From: Perlucidibaca wandonensis
GTDB lineage: Bacteria; Pseudomonadota; Gammaproteobacteria; Pseudomonadales; Moraxellaceae
Assembly (NCBI RefSeq): GCF_042677145.1
Contig: NZ_JBHTIT010000001.1
Span: 1,860,001 to 1,924,000 of the forward strand
Length of the DNA stretch: 64,000 bases
Direction of reading: 5' to 3'
Shown: piece after piece, positions 32,854-40,827 of the stretch
Position numbering within the stretch: position 1 is the first letter of the stretch
Layout: each line of letters starts with the position of its first letter
The notes under the pieces: generated by a model
The model's input: the letters and a program-made list of their open reading frames with translations, nothing else
Database searches by the model: none
Told to the model about the DNA's origin: nothing
Program-made: the position numbers and the translations under genes

Positions 32854-34101
32854 TTAGTTCACTTTACCGCGAGTAAACTCAGGGTAAGCTTCCAAACCGC
32901 ACTCAGCTGTATCGACACCGTTGTACTCTTCTTCTTCTGTTACGCGCAGCCCGAAGACTACTTTGATCAAGCCCCAAACAATCAGGCTAGCGAAGAATAC
33001 CCAAGCGAAGATGGCAGCAATACCGGTCAACTGAGCAACCAGAGTTGCATCTGGGTTGCTGATGCACACGGCCAAGAGGCCCCAGATACCGACCACACCA
33101 TGCACCGACAGCGCACCCACTGGATCATCGATTTTCAGTTTATCGAAGGCCAAGATGGAGAACACTACTAGTACACCACCCACAGCACCGATCAACGTTG
33201 CAAGACCAGCACTTGGCGTTAATGGTTCAGCGGTGATCGCTACCAGACCGGCCAAGGCACCGTTCAGAGCCATGGTTAAGTCAGCTTTACCGAACAGTAA
33301 TCGGGCCAAGAGCAGAGCAGCAACCAAACCACCAGCAGCTGCCATATTGGTGTTAACGAAGATGGCAGCAACCGCGTTGGCATCATCGAAGGTCGACATT
33401 TTCAACTGTGAACCACCGTTGAAACCGAACCAACCTAACCACAGAACCAGCGTACCGAGTGCTGCAAGCGGCATGTTGGCACCAGGAATAGGGTTGATTT
33501 GACCATTAGGACCGTACTTGCCTTTACGAGCGCCGAGCAACAGTACGCCAGCCAGAGCAGCAGCAGCACCTGCCATGTGAACGACACCAGAGCCTGCAAA
33601 GTCTAGGAAGCCAGCTGTATTCAACCAGCCTGAACCCCATTTCCAATAGCCTTGTACAGGATAGATGAAGCCTGTCATCACGACAGCAAAGCCTAAGAAT
33701 GCCCATAGCTTCATACGCTCAGCTACGACACCGGAAACAATCGACATACAGGTCGCGACGAACACGACTTGGAAGAAGAAGTCCGACATCACCGAGTAGT
33801 AAGGAGCATCTTCACCAACCATGGCATCGGCAGTGTTTTCAGCGCCAATCATAAAACTGAGTGATGGCATCCAGCCTGCTTCAGCACTGCCGTACATGAT
33901 TTGGTAGCCGACCAGCATGTACATGATGCAAGCAATGGCATACAGCGCCACGTTTTTAGTGAGAATTTCAGCGGTATTCTTGGCGCGAACGAGGCCAGAC
34001 TCCAGCATCGTGAAGCCAGCCGCCATCCACATCACCAAGGCGCCACACATGAGAAAATAAAACGTATCAAACGCATATTTTAGTTCAGTAAGTTCAGTCA
34101 C
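32854..34101 (-). CDS. amtB: Ammonium transporter
   Basis: AmtB is a trimeric inner-membrane channel that brings in ammonium when nitrogen is short. The 415-residue protein has about eleven helices, the twin-His pore residues in VVHMAGAAAALAG and VHGVVGIWGLLAV, and the FGFNGGSQL loop. Unlike E. coli AmtB it has no cleavable signal peptide. The cytosolic tail (FGLRVTEEEEYNGVDTAECGLEAYPEF) is the GlnK-docking type. It is coupled to glnK 21 bases upstream and to a sigma-54/NtrC promoter before torF. Confidence 0.96.
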   Translation of the reverse strand: MTELTELKYAFDTFYFLMCGALVMWMAAGFTMLESGLVRAKNTAEILTKNVALYAIACIMYMLVGYQIMYGSAEAGWMPSLSFMIGAENTADAMVGEDAPYYSVMSDFFFQVVFVATCMSIVSGVVAERMKLWAFLGFAVVMTGFIYPVQGYWKWGSGWLNTAGFLDFAGSGVVHMAGAAAALAGVLLLGARKGKYGPNGQINPIPGANMPLAALGTLVLWLGWFGFNGGSQLKMSTFDDANAVAAIFVNTNMAAAGGLVAALLLARLLFGKADLTMALNGALAGLVAITAEPLTPSAGLATLIGAVGGVLVVFSILAFDKLKIDDPVGALSVHGVVGIWGLLAVCISNPDATLVAQLTGIAAIFAWVFFASLIVWGLIKVVFGLRVTEEEEYNGVDTAECGLEAYPEFTRGKVN

Positions 34102-34122
34102 GAGACTTCTCCTAGCTTAATC

Positions 34123-34461
34123 TTAGATGGCATCGACGCCGGACTCGCCGGTGCGGATACGAATGACCTGCTCTAGCGCCGTGACAAAAATTTTGCCGTC
34201 ACCGATTTTTCCGGTGTTGGCCGCATTGGTAATAGCTTCGATAACTTGATCGACTTGCTCGTCGCCAATGGCGATATCAATTTTCACTTTGGGCAGAAAG
34301 TCCACGACGTATTCAGCGCCGCGATACAGTTCGGTATGGCCTTTTTGGCGACCAAAACCCTTCACTTCAGTAACGGTGATGCCCTGCACTCCAATATCTG
34401 AGAGCGCTTCGCGAACATCATCGAGCTTGAATGGCTTAATGACAGCAGTGACCAATTTCAT
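34123..34461 (-). CDS. glnK: Nitrogen regulatory PII protein
   Basis: GlnK senses 2-oxoglutarate and ATP/ADP, blocks AmtB when ammonium is plentiful and controls NtrB. The 112-residue trimer-forming protein has the T-loop with Tyr51 (RGAEYVVDF), the site uridylylated by GlnD, and the B-loop GKIGDGKIFV. The ATG at 34461 is used since GGAG lies 9 bases ahead and it gives the family start MKLVTAVIKPFKLDDVREAL. It is immediately upstream of amtB. Confidence 0.97.
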   Translation of the reverse strand: MKLVTAVIKPFKLDDVREALSDIGVQGITVTEVKGFGRQKGHTELYRGAEYVVDFLPKVKIDIAIGDEQVDQVIEAITNAANTGKIGDGKIFVTALEQVIRIRTGESGVDAI

Positions 34462-34487
34462 GTTGGCGTACTCCATACTTGGGAGAT

Positions 34488-34507
34488 GACTGCCCCGAAG
34501 GGCAGTC
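34488..34507. other. Hairpin in the torF-glnK gap
   Basis: GACTGCCC-CGAA-GGGCAGTC is a perfect 8-bp stem with a tetraloop (TTCG on the transcribed strand, a very stable loop). No T-run follows, so it is more likely an mRNA-stability or attenuation hairpin separating porin and glnK levels. Confidence 0.6.
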
Positions 34508-34521
34508 GAAAAACGATGGGA

Positions 34522-35232
34522 TTAGAAGGATTTTGAGGCGGTGACTACGAAGGAGCCGTCGATGCTCAGACCAGGTAAGTCTGACTCACTAAAGTCTGTG
34601 CCGATGTAAGCCACTTCTAGGCCAATACCCTCAATCTCTTTGCTAACGGCAACTTTGTAGTCAATGTAGTCATCATCTGTACCAGCAAAGAACTGACCGC
34701 TATCGTAAAGTTTGTTGTAACCAACTGAGGCCGCCAATCCGAAGCCTTTAACCTCTGTGCCATAAGATGCATACACATAGCTAAACTTGCCTGTCTCAGC
34801 AAAGTAATCATCTGAGTAAGCAACACCAAGCTTCGCGCCATACGCTGCAACAGAGCCATAAACTTCATTGTAATCAGGCTCAGCACCACCAGCATTGCCG
34901 CTATTAGCACCTGGGTAGGCATAACGCATTACGCCCACATCGTAAGAAATATCGCCAGATTCGCCAGCATAACCAAGCATGAAGTCCATTTCTGAACCAC
35001 CAACTAGGCCATCAACGCTTGAGCCCCACACCGTTGCGTAAGCACCGCTATCATGAGATGCAGTCAAGCTGCCTTGTATAGCTGCACTATTAGATGTTTG
35101 TGTAATACCGCGGAACTTGTAGTCGCTAGTTAATGCCACCGAACCAGAAGTAGTAATTTCAGCGTGAGCCATTGCGCCGACAGTCATTAAAGAAGCAGCG
35201 ATAACAGCATGTGATAATTTGGTCAGTTTCAT
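34522..35232 (-). CDS. TorF-family putative outer-membrane porin
   Basis: Residues 1-24 are a signal peptide (HAVIAASLMTVGAMAHA). The mature part is a beta-barrel with the family pattern EITTSGSVALTSDYKFRGITQTSN, alternating strands and a C-terminal aromatic residue (SFVVTASKSF) needed for outer-membrane insertion. The conserved family (TIGR02001) often precedes glnK-amtB. The ATG at 35232 is chosen over a TTG two codons earlier, with GGAG 9 bases upstream. A role in ammonium or small nitrogen-compound entry is inferred from its promoter and position. Confidence 0.88.
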   Translation of the reverse strand: MKLTKLSHAVIAASLMTVGAMAHAEITTSGSVALTSDYKFRGITQTSNSAAIQGSLTASHDSGAYATVWGSSVDGLVGGSEMDFMLGYAGESGDISYDVGVMRYAYPGANSGNAGGAEPDYNEVYGSVAAYGAKLGVAYSDDYFAETGKFSYVYASYGTEVKGFGLAASVGYNKLYDSGQFFAGTDDDYIDYKVAVSKEIEGIGLEVAYIGTDFSESDLPGLSIDGSFVVTASKSF

Positions 35233-35300
35233 GGTCAAACTCCATTCACTCTATTTAGGATGACTCGCGGTATTGATTCCACGATGTGCACGATAAACAT

Positions 35301-35317
35301 TGCAGCTGCCGTGCCAA
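35301..35317 (-). promoter_or_regulatory. Sigma-54 promoter of the torF-glnK-amtB operon
   Basis: On the minus strand TTGGCACGGCAGCTGCA matches the -24/-12 consensus TTGGCACG-N4-TTGCW at all but one fixed position, with exact GG-N10-GC spacing. It is 69 bases before the torF start. Confidence 0.85.
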
Positions 35318-35431
35318 CTTCACAAAACACATCTCAACGCGCTTAGTTTGCACCGCCAAAGCGGCATAAATACTGAGGTCGTAGCCACTAAATAGGCATA
35401 AACACTTGCCATATCTACCACTTCGTGGCTA

Positions 35432-35446
35432 GCACCAAATTGGTGC
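35432..35446. promoter_or_regulatory. NtrC enhancer site, perfect palindrome
   Basis: GCACCAAATTGGTGC is a perfect GCACC-N5-GGTGC site about 120 bases upstream of the sigma-54 promoter, the usual enhancer distance. Confidence 0.85.
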
Positions 35447-35481
35447 AATGATGTGGCTACTCCTATTAGTTGCACCGCTGC

Positions 35482-35496
35482 GCATCAAAATGATGC
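35482..35496. promoter_or_regulatory. Second, variant NtrC-like palindrome
   Basis: GCATCAAAATGATGC has the same 5-5-5 geometry (GCAYC-N5-GRTGC) 50 bases from the first site. It may be a weaker second NtrC dimer site; it also lies within 80 bases of ubiK. An isolated half-site TGCACC occurs at 35471-35476. Confidence 0.45.
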
Positions 35497-35561
35497 ATAG
35501 CCATGCGCTCGTCAGCACACCTAGCCATGCAGTAAACTCCGACACATTAGGAGATAGACCC

Positions 35562-35822
35562 ATGGCACACGAAACCTTAATTAATCGCCTCGGCCAACAG
35601 TTTGGCGAGCGCCTGCCGAGCAGCTTGCAGACTGCCCGTAGCGAGCTTGAAGGCACGCTCAAAGGCTTATTGCGCGATGCCCTGTCGCGGATGGACTTGC
35701 TCACTCGCGATGAGTTCGATGTCCAGCAAACCTTGCTCGCTCGCACGCGCAGCAAAGTAGACGCACTAGAAGCTCAGCTGCGTGAGCTCGAAGCACAGCT
35801 CACCGCCCTCGAAAAAAAATAA
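35562..35822 (+). CDS. ubiK: Ubiquinone biosynthesis accessory factor UbiK
   Basis: UbiK is a small trimeric coiled-coil factor needed for efficient aerobic ubiquinone synthesis with UbiJ. The 86-residue product has LINRLGQQFGERLPSSLQTARSELEGTLKGLLRDALSRMDLLTRDEFDVQQTLLARTR and a leucine-zipper tail (LEAQLRELEAQLTALEKK), the BMFP-type pattern. The start at 35562 has TAGGAGAT upstream. It is divergent from torF and lies ahead of yifB. Confidence 0.9.
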   Translation: MAHETLINRLGQQFGERLPSSLQTARSELEGTLKGLLRDALSRMDLLTRDEFDVQQTLLARTRSKVDALEAQLRELEAQLTALEKK

Positions 35823-35855
35823 CGTCCTCGACCTAGCGCTACGGCAATGGCTGAG

Positions 35856-35880
35856 CCATACCTATTGATAATAGGTATGG
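35856..35880. promoter_or_regulatory. Perfect 25-bp dyad overlapping the yifB ribosome site
   Basis: CCATACCTATT-GAT-AATAGGTATGG: 11-bp perfect arms, 3-base centre, ending 9 bases before the yifB ATG. The right arm contributes the GG of the GGAG ribosome site. There is no T-run, so it could be an operator or an mRNA hairpin limiting yifB translation. Confidence 0.6.
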
Positions 35881-35889
35881 AGAGCCGCC

Positions 35890-37389
35890 ATGGCCTTAGC
35901 CAGTGTCGACAGCCGCGCCAGCGTTGGCCTGCAATCGCCGGCGGTGCGCATTGAAGTGCATTTATCAGCCGGACTACCGGGCTTAGCGATGGTCGGCATG
36001 CCGGAAGCCGGCGTGCGTGAAAGCAAAGATCGCGTGCGCTCAGCCATCATTAATAGCGGCTTCACCTTTCCGCAACAACGCATCACCATCAACCTTGCGC
36101 CGGCTGAGCTGCCAAAAGAAGGCGCACGCTTTGACTTAGCCATAGCACTGGGTATTTTAGCCGCTAGCCAGCAATTACCTGAATCAGCGTTGAATCAGCT
36201 CTGCTGTGTTGGTGAGCTAGGCTTATCGGGTGACCTACGTGCGGTGCGCGGTGTCTTGTCTGATAGTTTGGCGTCCTTGCAGGCTGGCCAGCGTTTATTA
36301 GTTCCGCAAGCGAATGCATTGGAGGCAAGACTAGTCACGGAGGCACGAGTACTCTCAGCTGGCACATTAAGCTCGGTAGTGGAGTTTTTACGCGGCCAGC
36401 AAGATGCGGTCGAGCATGCGTCTCTGCCTGCGGTGATCTCACATGATGCGGTATTTCGTCATGACCTAAGCCAAGTAAAAGGCCAGTTTGGCGCTCGCCG
36501 AGCGCTGGAAATAGCTGCCGCTGGTGGCCACTCATTGCTGCTGTATGGGCCGCCTGGCTCAGGTAAAACATTGCTGGCGAGCTGTTTACCGAGCATCTTG
36601 CCGCCGCTGAACTGCGAGCGACAGCTGCAAGTCACAGCACTGCATTCACTGATAAATCATCCGCGCGAACTTTCTAGCCAGCCGCCTTTTCGTGCGCCGC
36701 ATCACAGTGCAACACGGCCAGCGCTGATCGGTGGTGGCTCCGGCATACCGCGCCCCGGCGAGATTTCATTAGCTCATGCTGGCGTTTTATTTCTCGATGA
36801 GTTGCCAGAGTTTGACCGCCATGTGCTGGAGTCATTGCGCGAGCCACTAGAGTCCGGCGAGGTATGGATTGCTCGCGCCAAACATCAGCTCTGCTATCCC
36901 GCTCAGTTTCAGCTGATCGCCGCGATGAACCCCTGCCCTTGCGGCCATAAAGGCGCTAAACCCGACATCTGCCGCTGCACACCGGAGCAGACGGCGCGCT
37001 ACGCTGGGCGCATATCTGGGCCATTGCTCGATCGGCTGGATTTATCTATTCGTGTTGATGCGGTGCTACTGACATTGCTTCGGGCCAATAGTGCGCCGAG
37101 TGAGTGCAGTGCGGTGGTGCGTAAGCGTGTGATGACGGCTAGAGCACGGCAAGCGGCGCGCCAAGGTGATGTGTTAAATGCGAACTTGCCGGCAGCGGGA
37201 CTGCAGACGCAACTAGACGTGAAAGCGAATGAGTTTTTGCAAAGCGTTGGCGAGCGGATGGCGCTGTCGGCGCGGGCGTATCATCGCGTATTGCGCGTGG
37301 CGCGAACGATTGCCGACCTAGAGGCAGCTGATGTGGTGAGTGCGGCGATAGTGGCCGAAGCACTGACCTATCGTCAGCGCCCGACCTAA
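35890..37389 (+). CDS. comM: YifB/ComM-family AAA+ ATPase
   Basis: ComM/YifB is a hexameric helicase that promotes branch migration of taken-up DNA in transformation; in non-competent species its job is less clear. The 499-residue protein has an N-terminal ChlI domain (VGMPEAGVRESKDRVRSAIINSG), Walker A GPPGSGKT, Walker B VLFLDELPEF, the zinc-like CPCGHKGAKPDICRC loop and C-terminal Mg-chelatase domain. 9 bases separate the preceding palindrome from its ATG. Confidence 0.93.
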   Translation: MALASVDSRASVGLQSPAVRIEVHLSAGLPGLAMVGMPEAGVRESKDRVRSAIINSGFTFPQQRITINLAPAELPKEGARFDLAIALGILAASQQLPESALNQLCCVGELGLSGDLRAVRGVLSDSLASLQAGQRLLVPQANALEARLVTEARVLSAGTLSSVVEFLRGQQDAVEHASLPAVISHDAVFRHDLSQVKGQFGARRALEIAAAGGHSLLLYGPPGSGKTLLASCLPSILPPLNCERQLQVTALHSLINHPRELSSQPPFRAPHHSATRPALIGGGSGIPRPGEISLAHAGVLFLDELPEFDRHVLESLREPLESGEVWIARAKHQLCYPAQFQLIAAMNPCPCGHKGAKPDICRCTPEQTARYAGRISGPLLDRLDLSIRVDAVLLTLLRANSAPSECSAVVRKRVMTARARQAARQGDVLNANLPAAGLQTQLDVKANEFLQSVGERMALSARAYHRVLRVARTIADLEAADVVSAAIVAEALTYRQRPT

Positions 37390-37433
37390 GCGCTACCGGC
37401 TTAATAATGATTTATATAGCCTGCATGCCTGCT

Positions 37434-38630
37434 TCAGTGCCAGCGGAAAAACTCAGTCTCATCGGCTAAATAGCTACGAGACAGAACCATTTTATGAATC
37501 TCGCTAGCGCCGTCGACCAAACGCGCTTGGCGAGCGTAGCGATACACCCATTCCACCAACGTGTCTTTCGAATAGCCCTGTGCACCCAAGAGCTGAATGG
37601 CAGTATCGGCGGCCTTATGTAATGTATCTGCGACATGCACTTTTGCCATCGATACTTCTTTGCGAGCAAAGTCGCCTTGATCAAGCATCCAGGCAGCATT
37701 CATCGTGAGCAACCGACCGATATGAATGTCCATGGCGGCAGCGCCGAGCATCCATTGCACGCCCTCATGCTCGGCCAAGGTAATGCCGAAGCTTTGGCGC
37801 TGGCGGATATATGCGCCGGCAATTTCTAAGCAACGTTTGCTCAACCCAAGCCAGCGCATGCAATGCGTTAAGCGCGCTGGCCCCAAACGTATTTGCGTGA
37901 CTTTGAGGCCATCGCCTACTTCCAATAAGCGCTGCTCGTCCGGAATCATCAGGCCGTCAAACACCAGCTCACAATGGCCGCCGTGCTCCTCGGGGCCCAT
38001 GATGGTAATGCGCCGCTCAATGCGCCAACCAGGCGAGTCGGCATCGAATAAAAATGCAGTCAGACCTTTGCGCTCATCATCGCTGGTGCGGGCAATCAAG
38101 ATGAATATCTGCGCACCCTCAGCACCTGTGATAAACCATTTACGGCCAGTAATACGCCACTGATCACCAATTTTTTCAGCCTTGGTATAAGTCAGAGATG
38201 GATCAGAGCCACAGCCTTTCGGCTCGGTCATGGCGAAAGCCGAGCGCACTTTGCCATCGATAATTGGCTGCAACCAACGCTGCTTCAGCGCCTCGGTTTT
38301 CAGCACTTTATTCAGCACCTGCATATTGCCGTCATCAGGCGGGGCGCAGTTAAACACTACTGGCCCAAATGGCGAACGCGCCGCCTCTTCGTAAATTGCC
38401 GCCATGCCCACGTGACTTAAACCACGGCCACCGCGCGATTCGGGCATTTGAAAGGCCCACAATCCAGCGGCCTTGGCCTTAACACGTAAGCCCGCCAGCA
38501 CGGTCTCGTCGATGTTTTCATGGGCATCCATAAAGCCTTTTTGCGACTCCAACGGCAGCAATTCTTGACTGACAAAATCAGCTACTTGCTGGCGGAGCGC
38601 CTCGACTTCGGGGCTAAGCGTAAAGTCCAT
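37434..38630 (-). CDS. Acyl-CoA dehydrogenase (ACAD10/11-like)
   Basis: An FAD enzyme oxidising acyl-CoA to enoyl-CoA. The 398 residues include AFAMTEPKGCGSDPS and KWFITGAEGA (FAD/substrate region), QSFGITLAEHEGVQ, and LLGAQGYSKDTLVEWVYRYARQARLVDGASEIH. At the usual catalytic Glu position the sequence has Asp373 (DGASEIH), as in ACAD10/11-type enzymes that handle branched or 4-hydroxy acyl-CoAs. It is the last gene of a four-gene operon; the start overlaps the SDR stop by one base. Substrate is unknown. Confidence 0.92.
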   Translation of the reverse strand: MDFTLSPEVEALRQQVADFVSQELLPLESQKGFMDAHENIDETVLAGLRVKAKAAGLWAFQMPESRGGRGLSHVGMAAIYEEAARSPFGPVVFNCAPPDDGNMQVLNKVLKTEALKQRWLQPIIDGKVRSAFAMTEPKGCGSDPSLTYTKAEKIGDQWRITGRKWFITGAEGAQIFILIARTSDDERKGLTAFLFDADSPGWRIERRITIMGPEEHGGHCELVFDGLMIPDEQRLLEVGDGLKVTQIRLGPARLTHCMRWLGLSKRCLEIAGAYIRQRQSFGITLAEHEGVQWMLGAAAMDIHIGRLLTMNAAWMLDQGDFARKEVSMAKVHVADTLHKAADTAIQLLGAQGYSKDTLVEWVYRYARQARLVDGASEIHKMVLSRSYLADETEFFRWH

Positions 38631-39460
38631 TAAAACGTACCGACATAGAAGTCGCGCTGAATGTTTGCCGCTTGCGATGGATCGTTGGCATAGCCATCTA
38701 ACTCAGTAACGCCAATATGGCGTAGCGCGGTTTCATCGAGCCAGCAGACTTCATTTGCGAAGCGCTCACCCTCAGTTAAAAGCGCATAAGCAGCATCAGC
38801 CATGATGGCGGGTTTGCGTGCCATGGCTAGGCCTGCCTCACCTGCGGTCATGCCCACTGCGGCGGTAGCAATTAAGGTTGCCGGCCACAATGTACGGACT
38901 TGCACACCACGATTAGCGACCTCTTGCTGGAAGCCGAGACTTAACAAAGTCATGGCGTATTTGGTACTCGTATACGGCGCGAAGGCACCCAGCCAGCCCG
39001 GGTCCAGGTTTATTGGAGGGCATAGGTTGAGCACCTGACCACCACTTTTAAGCAGGTGCGGCAGGCATTCACGCATGGTAATCATAGGTGCGCGCGAGTT
39101 CAGCGCATGCATTAAGTCGTAATGCTTGGTTTGCGTCGCGGCGATCGGCGTCACACCAATAAACCCGGCATTGTTCACCAGCACATCAATGCCGCCAAAA
39201 TGCTCAATTGTTTGCGCTATAGCGGCTACCAGCTGCGCCTCATCACGAGCGTCGACAACTAATGCCAACGCTTGCCCGCCTGCAGCTTTAATCTCCTCAG
39301 CCACACTATGCACCGTGCCGGGCAAGCGCGCATGCGGTTGATCGGTCTTTGCTGCGATGACCACATTGGCCCCTTCGCGGGCAAAGCGCAGCGCGATTTC
39401 ACGTCCAATACCACGGCTTCCACCCGTCATAAACAGCGTTTTTCCCTGCCATGCGCTCAT
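38630..39460 (-). CDS. Short-chain dehydrogenase (HSDL2-like)
   Basis: An NAD(P)-dependent oxidoreductase of 276 residues with the Rossmann motif TGGSRGIG, NNAGF and the catalytic YTSTK. The stretch LNLCPPINLDPGW corresponds to (L/I)SPPLNLxP in HSDL2-type proteins; here the usual catalytic serine is Cys, a notable replacement. It lies between the P450 and acyl-CoA dehydrogenase genes with 4- and 1-base overlaps, so it probably oxidises a hydroxy product of the pathway (inference). Confidence 0.88.
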   Translation of the reverse strand: MSAWQGKTLFMTGGSRGIGREIALRFAREGANVVIAAKTDQPHARLPGTVHSVAEEIKAAGGQALALVVDARDEAQLVAAIAQTIEHFGGIDVLVNNAGFIGVTPIAATQTKHYDLMHALNSRAPMITMRECLPHLLKSGGQVLNLCPPINLDPGWLGAFAPYTSTKYAMTLLSLGFQQEVANRGVQVRTLWPATLIATAAVGMTAGEAGLAMARKPAIMADAAYALLTEGERFANEVCWLDETALRHIGVTELDGYANDPSQAANIQRDFYVGTF

Positions 39461-40827
39461 ACAGCACTCCTCATCTCAGATGTTTCTAATGTTTGCCACC
39501 GCACCGGCAAGCCATCGGCTGGCGTCGGCAATGACGTAAAATTGATCGGCATACGATAGCCCGAGGCGACTGACCAGCGATAGCGCCGCAGCAAATGATA
39601 AAGAATGGTCTTCACTTCCATCTCAGCAAAGTGCATGCCGATACATTTATGCGCACCGCCGCCAAACGGCACGTACTGATACGGATGGCCTTTATGCTCG
39701 GCACGCTCAGGACTAAAGCGCTCAGGGTCAAATAGCTCGGGATTGCGCCAATACTGTGGCAAATGATGCGTAACTAAAGGGCTGATAATCACATACGTTT
39801 TCGCCGGAATATCCATGCCGGCAAAATGGCAGGCCTTCTTTGTTCGTCGCGGTAGCACGTGTACCGGTGAAAGTAGCCGCAATGATTCGAAAAATACCTG
39901 CTGCATGAGTGGCAATGCCGCGAGGTCGTCATAGCTCAGCGTGTCTTTGTCTAATGCTTGAGCTTCCTCACGTAGACGCTCCTGCCACTCTGGGTATCGT
40001 GCCAAGTAGTAACTCATCGAGCTGAGTGCGATGGTGCTAGTGTCATGCGCAGCCATCATCAAGAAAATCATGTGATTAACGATATCTTGGTCTTGAAAGC
40101 CAATGCCGTCCTCATCCTCAGCACTAAGTAGATAGCTGAATAAATCTGGCCCTAAATTGTCACGCTTGGAGGCGATACGCTGGCGAAAAAACTGCTCCAG
40201 TTCTTTCCGCGCCTGCAAACCACGGTGCCAACGCCCGCCCGGCACAGGGAAGCGCACCAAGGCCGTGCCAGCACGCACGCAATCGACAAAAGCATGGTTA
40301 ATTCGGTCAGCCTCGGGGCCTAATTGCTCGCCCATAAACACTTGCGTGGCGATATCTAAAGTGAGCTCTTTCAACGCTGGATAGAGCTTAAAACGTTGGC
40401 GCGGATGCCAATTCGCGATGCCATTAAGCACCGCTTCATTCATGCCCTCGAGGTAAGCCTCCATGGCCGGACGCTTAAATGCCGCCTGCATAATGCCGCG
40501 ATGTTGGCGATGCTCCATGCCATCGAGCAGCATGATGCCGCGAGTAAAAAATGGCCCAATAAATGGCGTCCACCCTTCGCCACTGGAAAAGACATTGCCT
40601 TCGTTTTTCAGCACAAAGGCGAGCGCATCGGGCCCACTTAAGGCCAATGAACTAATGCCTAATGCCTTACCACGCACCACAGGACCATGGCGTAAGTGCA
40701 TGTCGATGCCGCTGGAGATTGGTCGGAAAAAGAAGTTCAGCGTTTGCCCTAAGATCGGCAAGCCCTTAGCTTCAGGGATGCGCGAAAGCATGTCACGGCG
40801 CTCTCGCCGCTCAGCTAGCCAGCTCAT
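39457..40827 (-). CDS. Cytochrome P450
   Basis: A heme monooxygenase of 456 residues, soluble type. Motifs: I-helix AAHDTST (acid-alcohol pair), ExxR in ESLRLLSPV, and the heme loop FGGGAHKCIG with ligand Cys395. The I-helix and K-helix layout recalls CYP51/CYP26/CYP120-type enzymes acting on isoprenoids or sterol-like lipids, but no subfamily is certain. No ferredoxin partner gene is near. It overlaps both neighbours by 4 bases (ATGA), so the enzymes are made together. Confidence 0.94.
   Translation of the reverse strand: MSWLAERRERRDMLSRIPEAKGLPILGQTLNFFFRPISSGIDMHLRHGPVVRGKALGISSLALSGPDALAFVLKNEGNVFSSGEGWTPFIGPFFTRGIMLLDGMEHRQHRGIMQAAFKRPAMEAYLEGMNEAVLNGIANWHPRQRFKLYPALKELTLDIATQVFMGEQLGPEADRINHAFVDCVRAGTALVRFPVPGGRWHRGLQARKELEQFFRQRIASKRDNLGPDLFSYLLSAEDEDGIGFQDQDIVNHMIFLMMAAHDTSTIALSSMSYYLARYPEWQERLREEAQALDKDTLSYDDLAALPLMQQVFFESLRLLSPVHVLPRRTKKACHFAGMDIPAKTYVIISPLVTHHLPQYWRNPELFDPERFSPERAEHKGHPYQYVPFGGGAHKCIGMHFAEMEVKTILYHLLRRYRWSVASGYRMPINFTSLPTPADGLPVRWQTLETSEMRSAV

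Noticed and set aside
33056..33502. Plus-strand 148-codon frame inside amtB
   Set aside because: Antisense shadow; amtB has full family motifs in the other strand.
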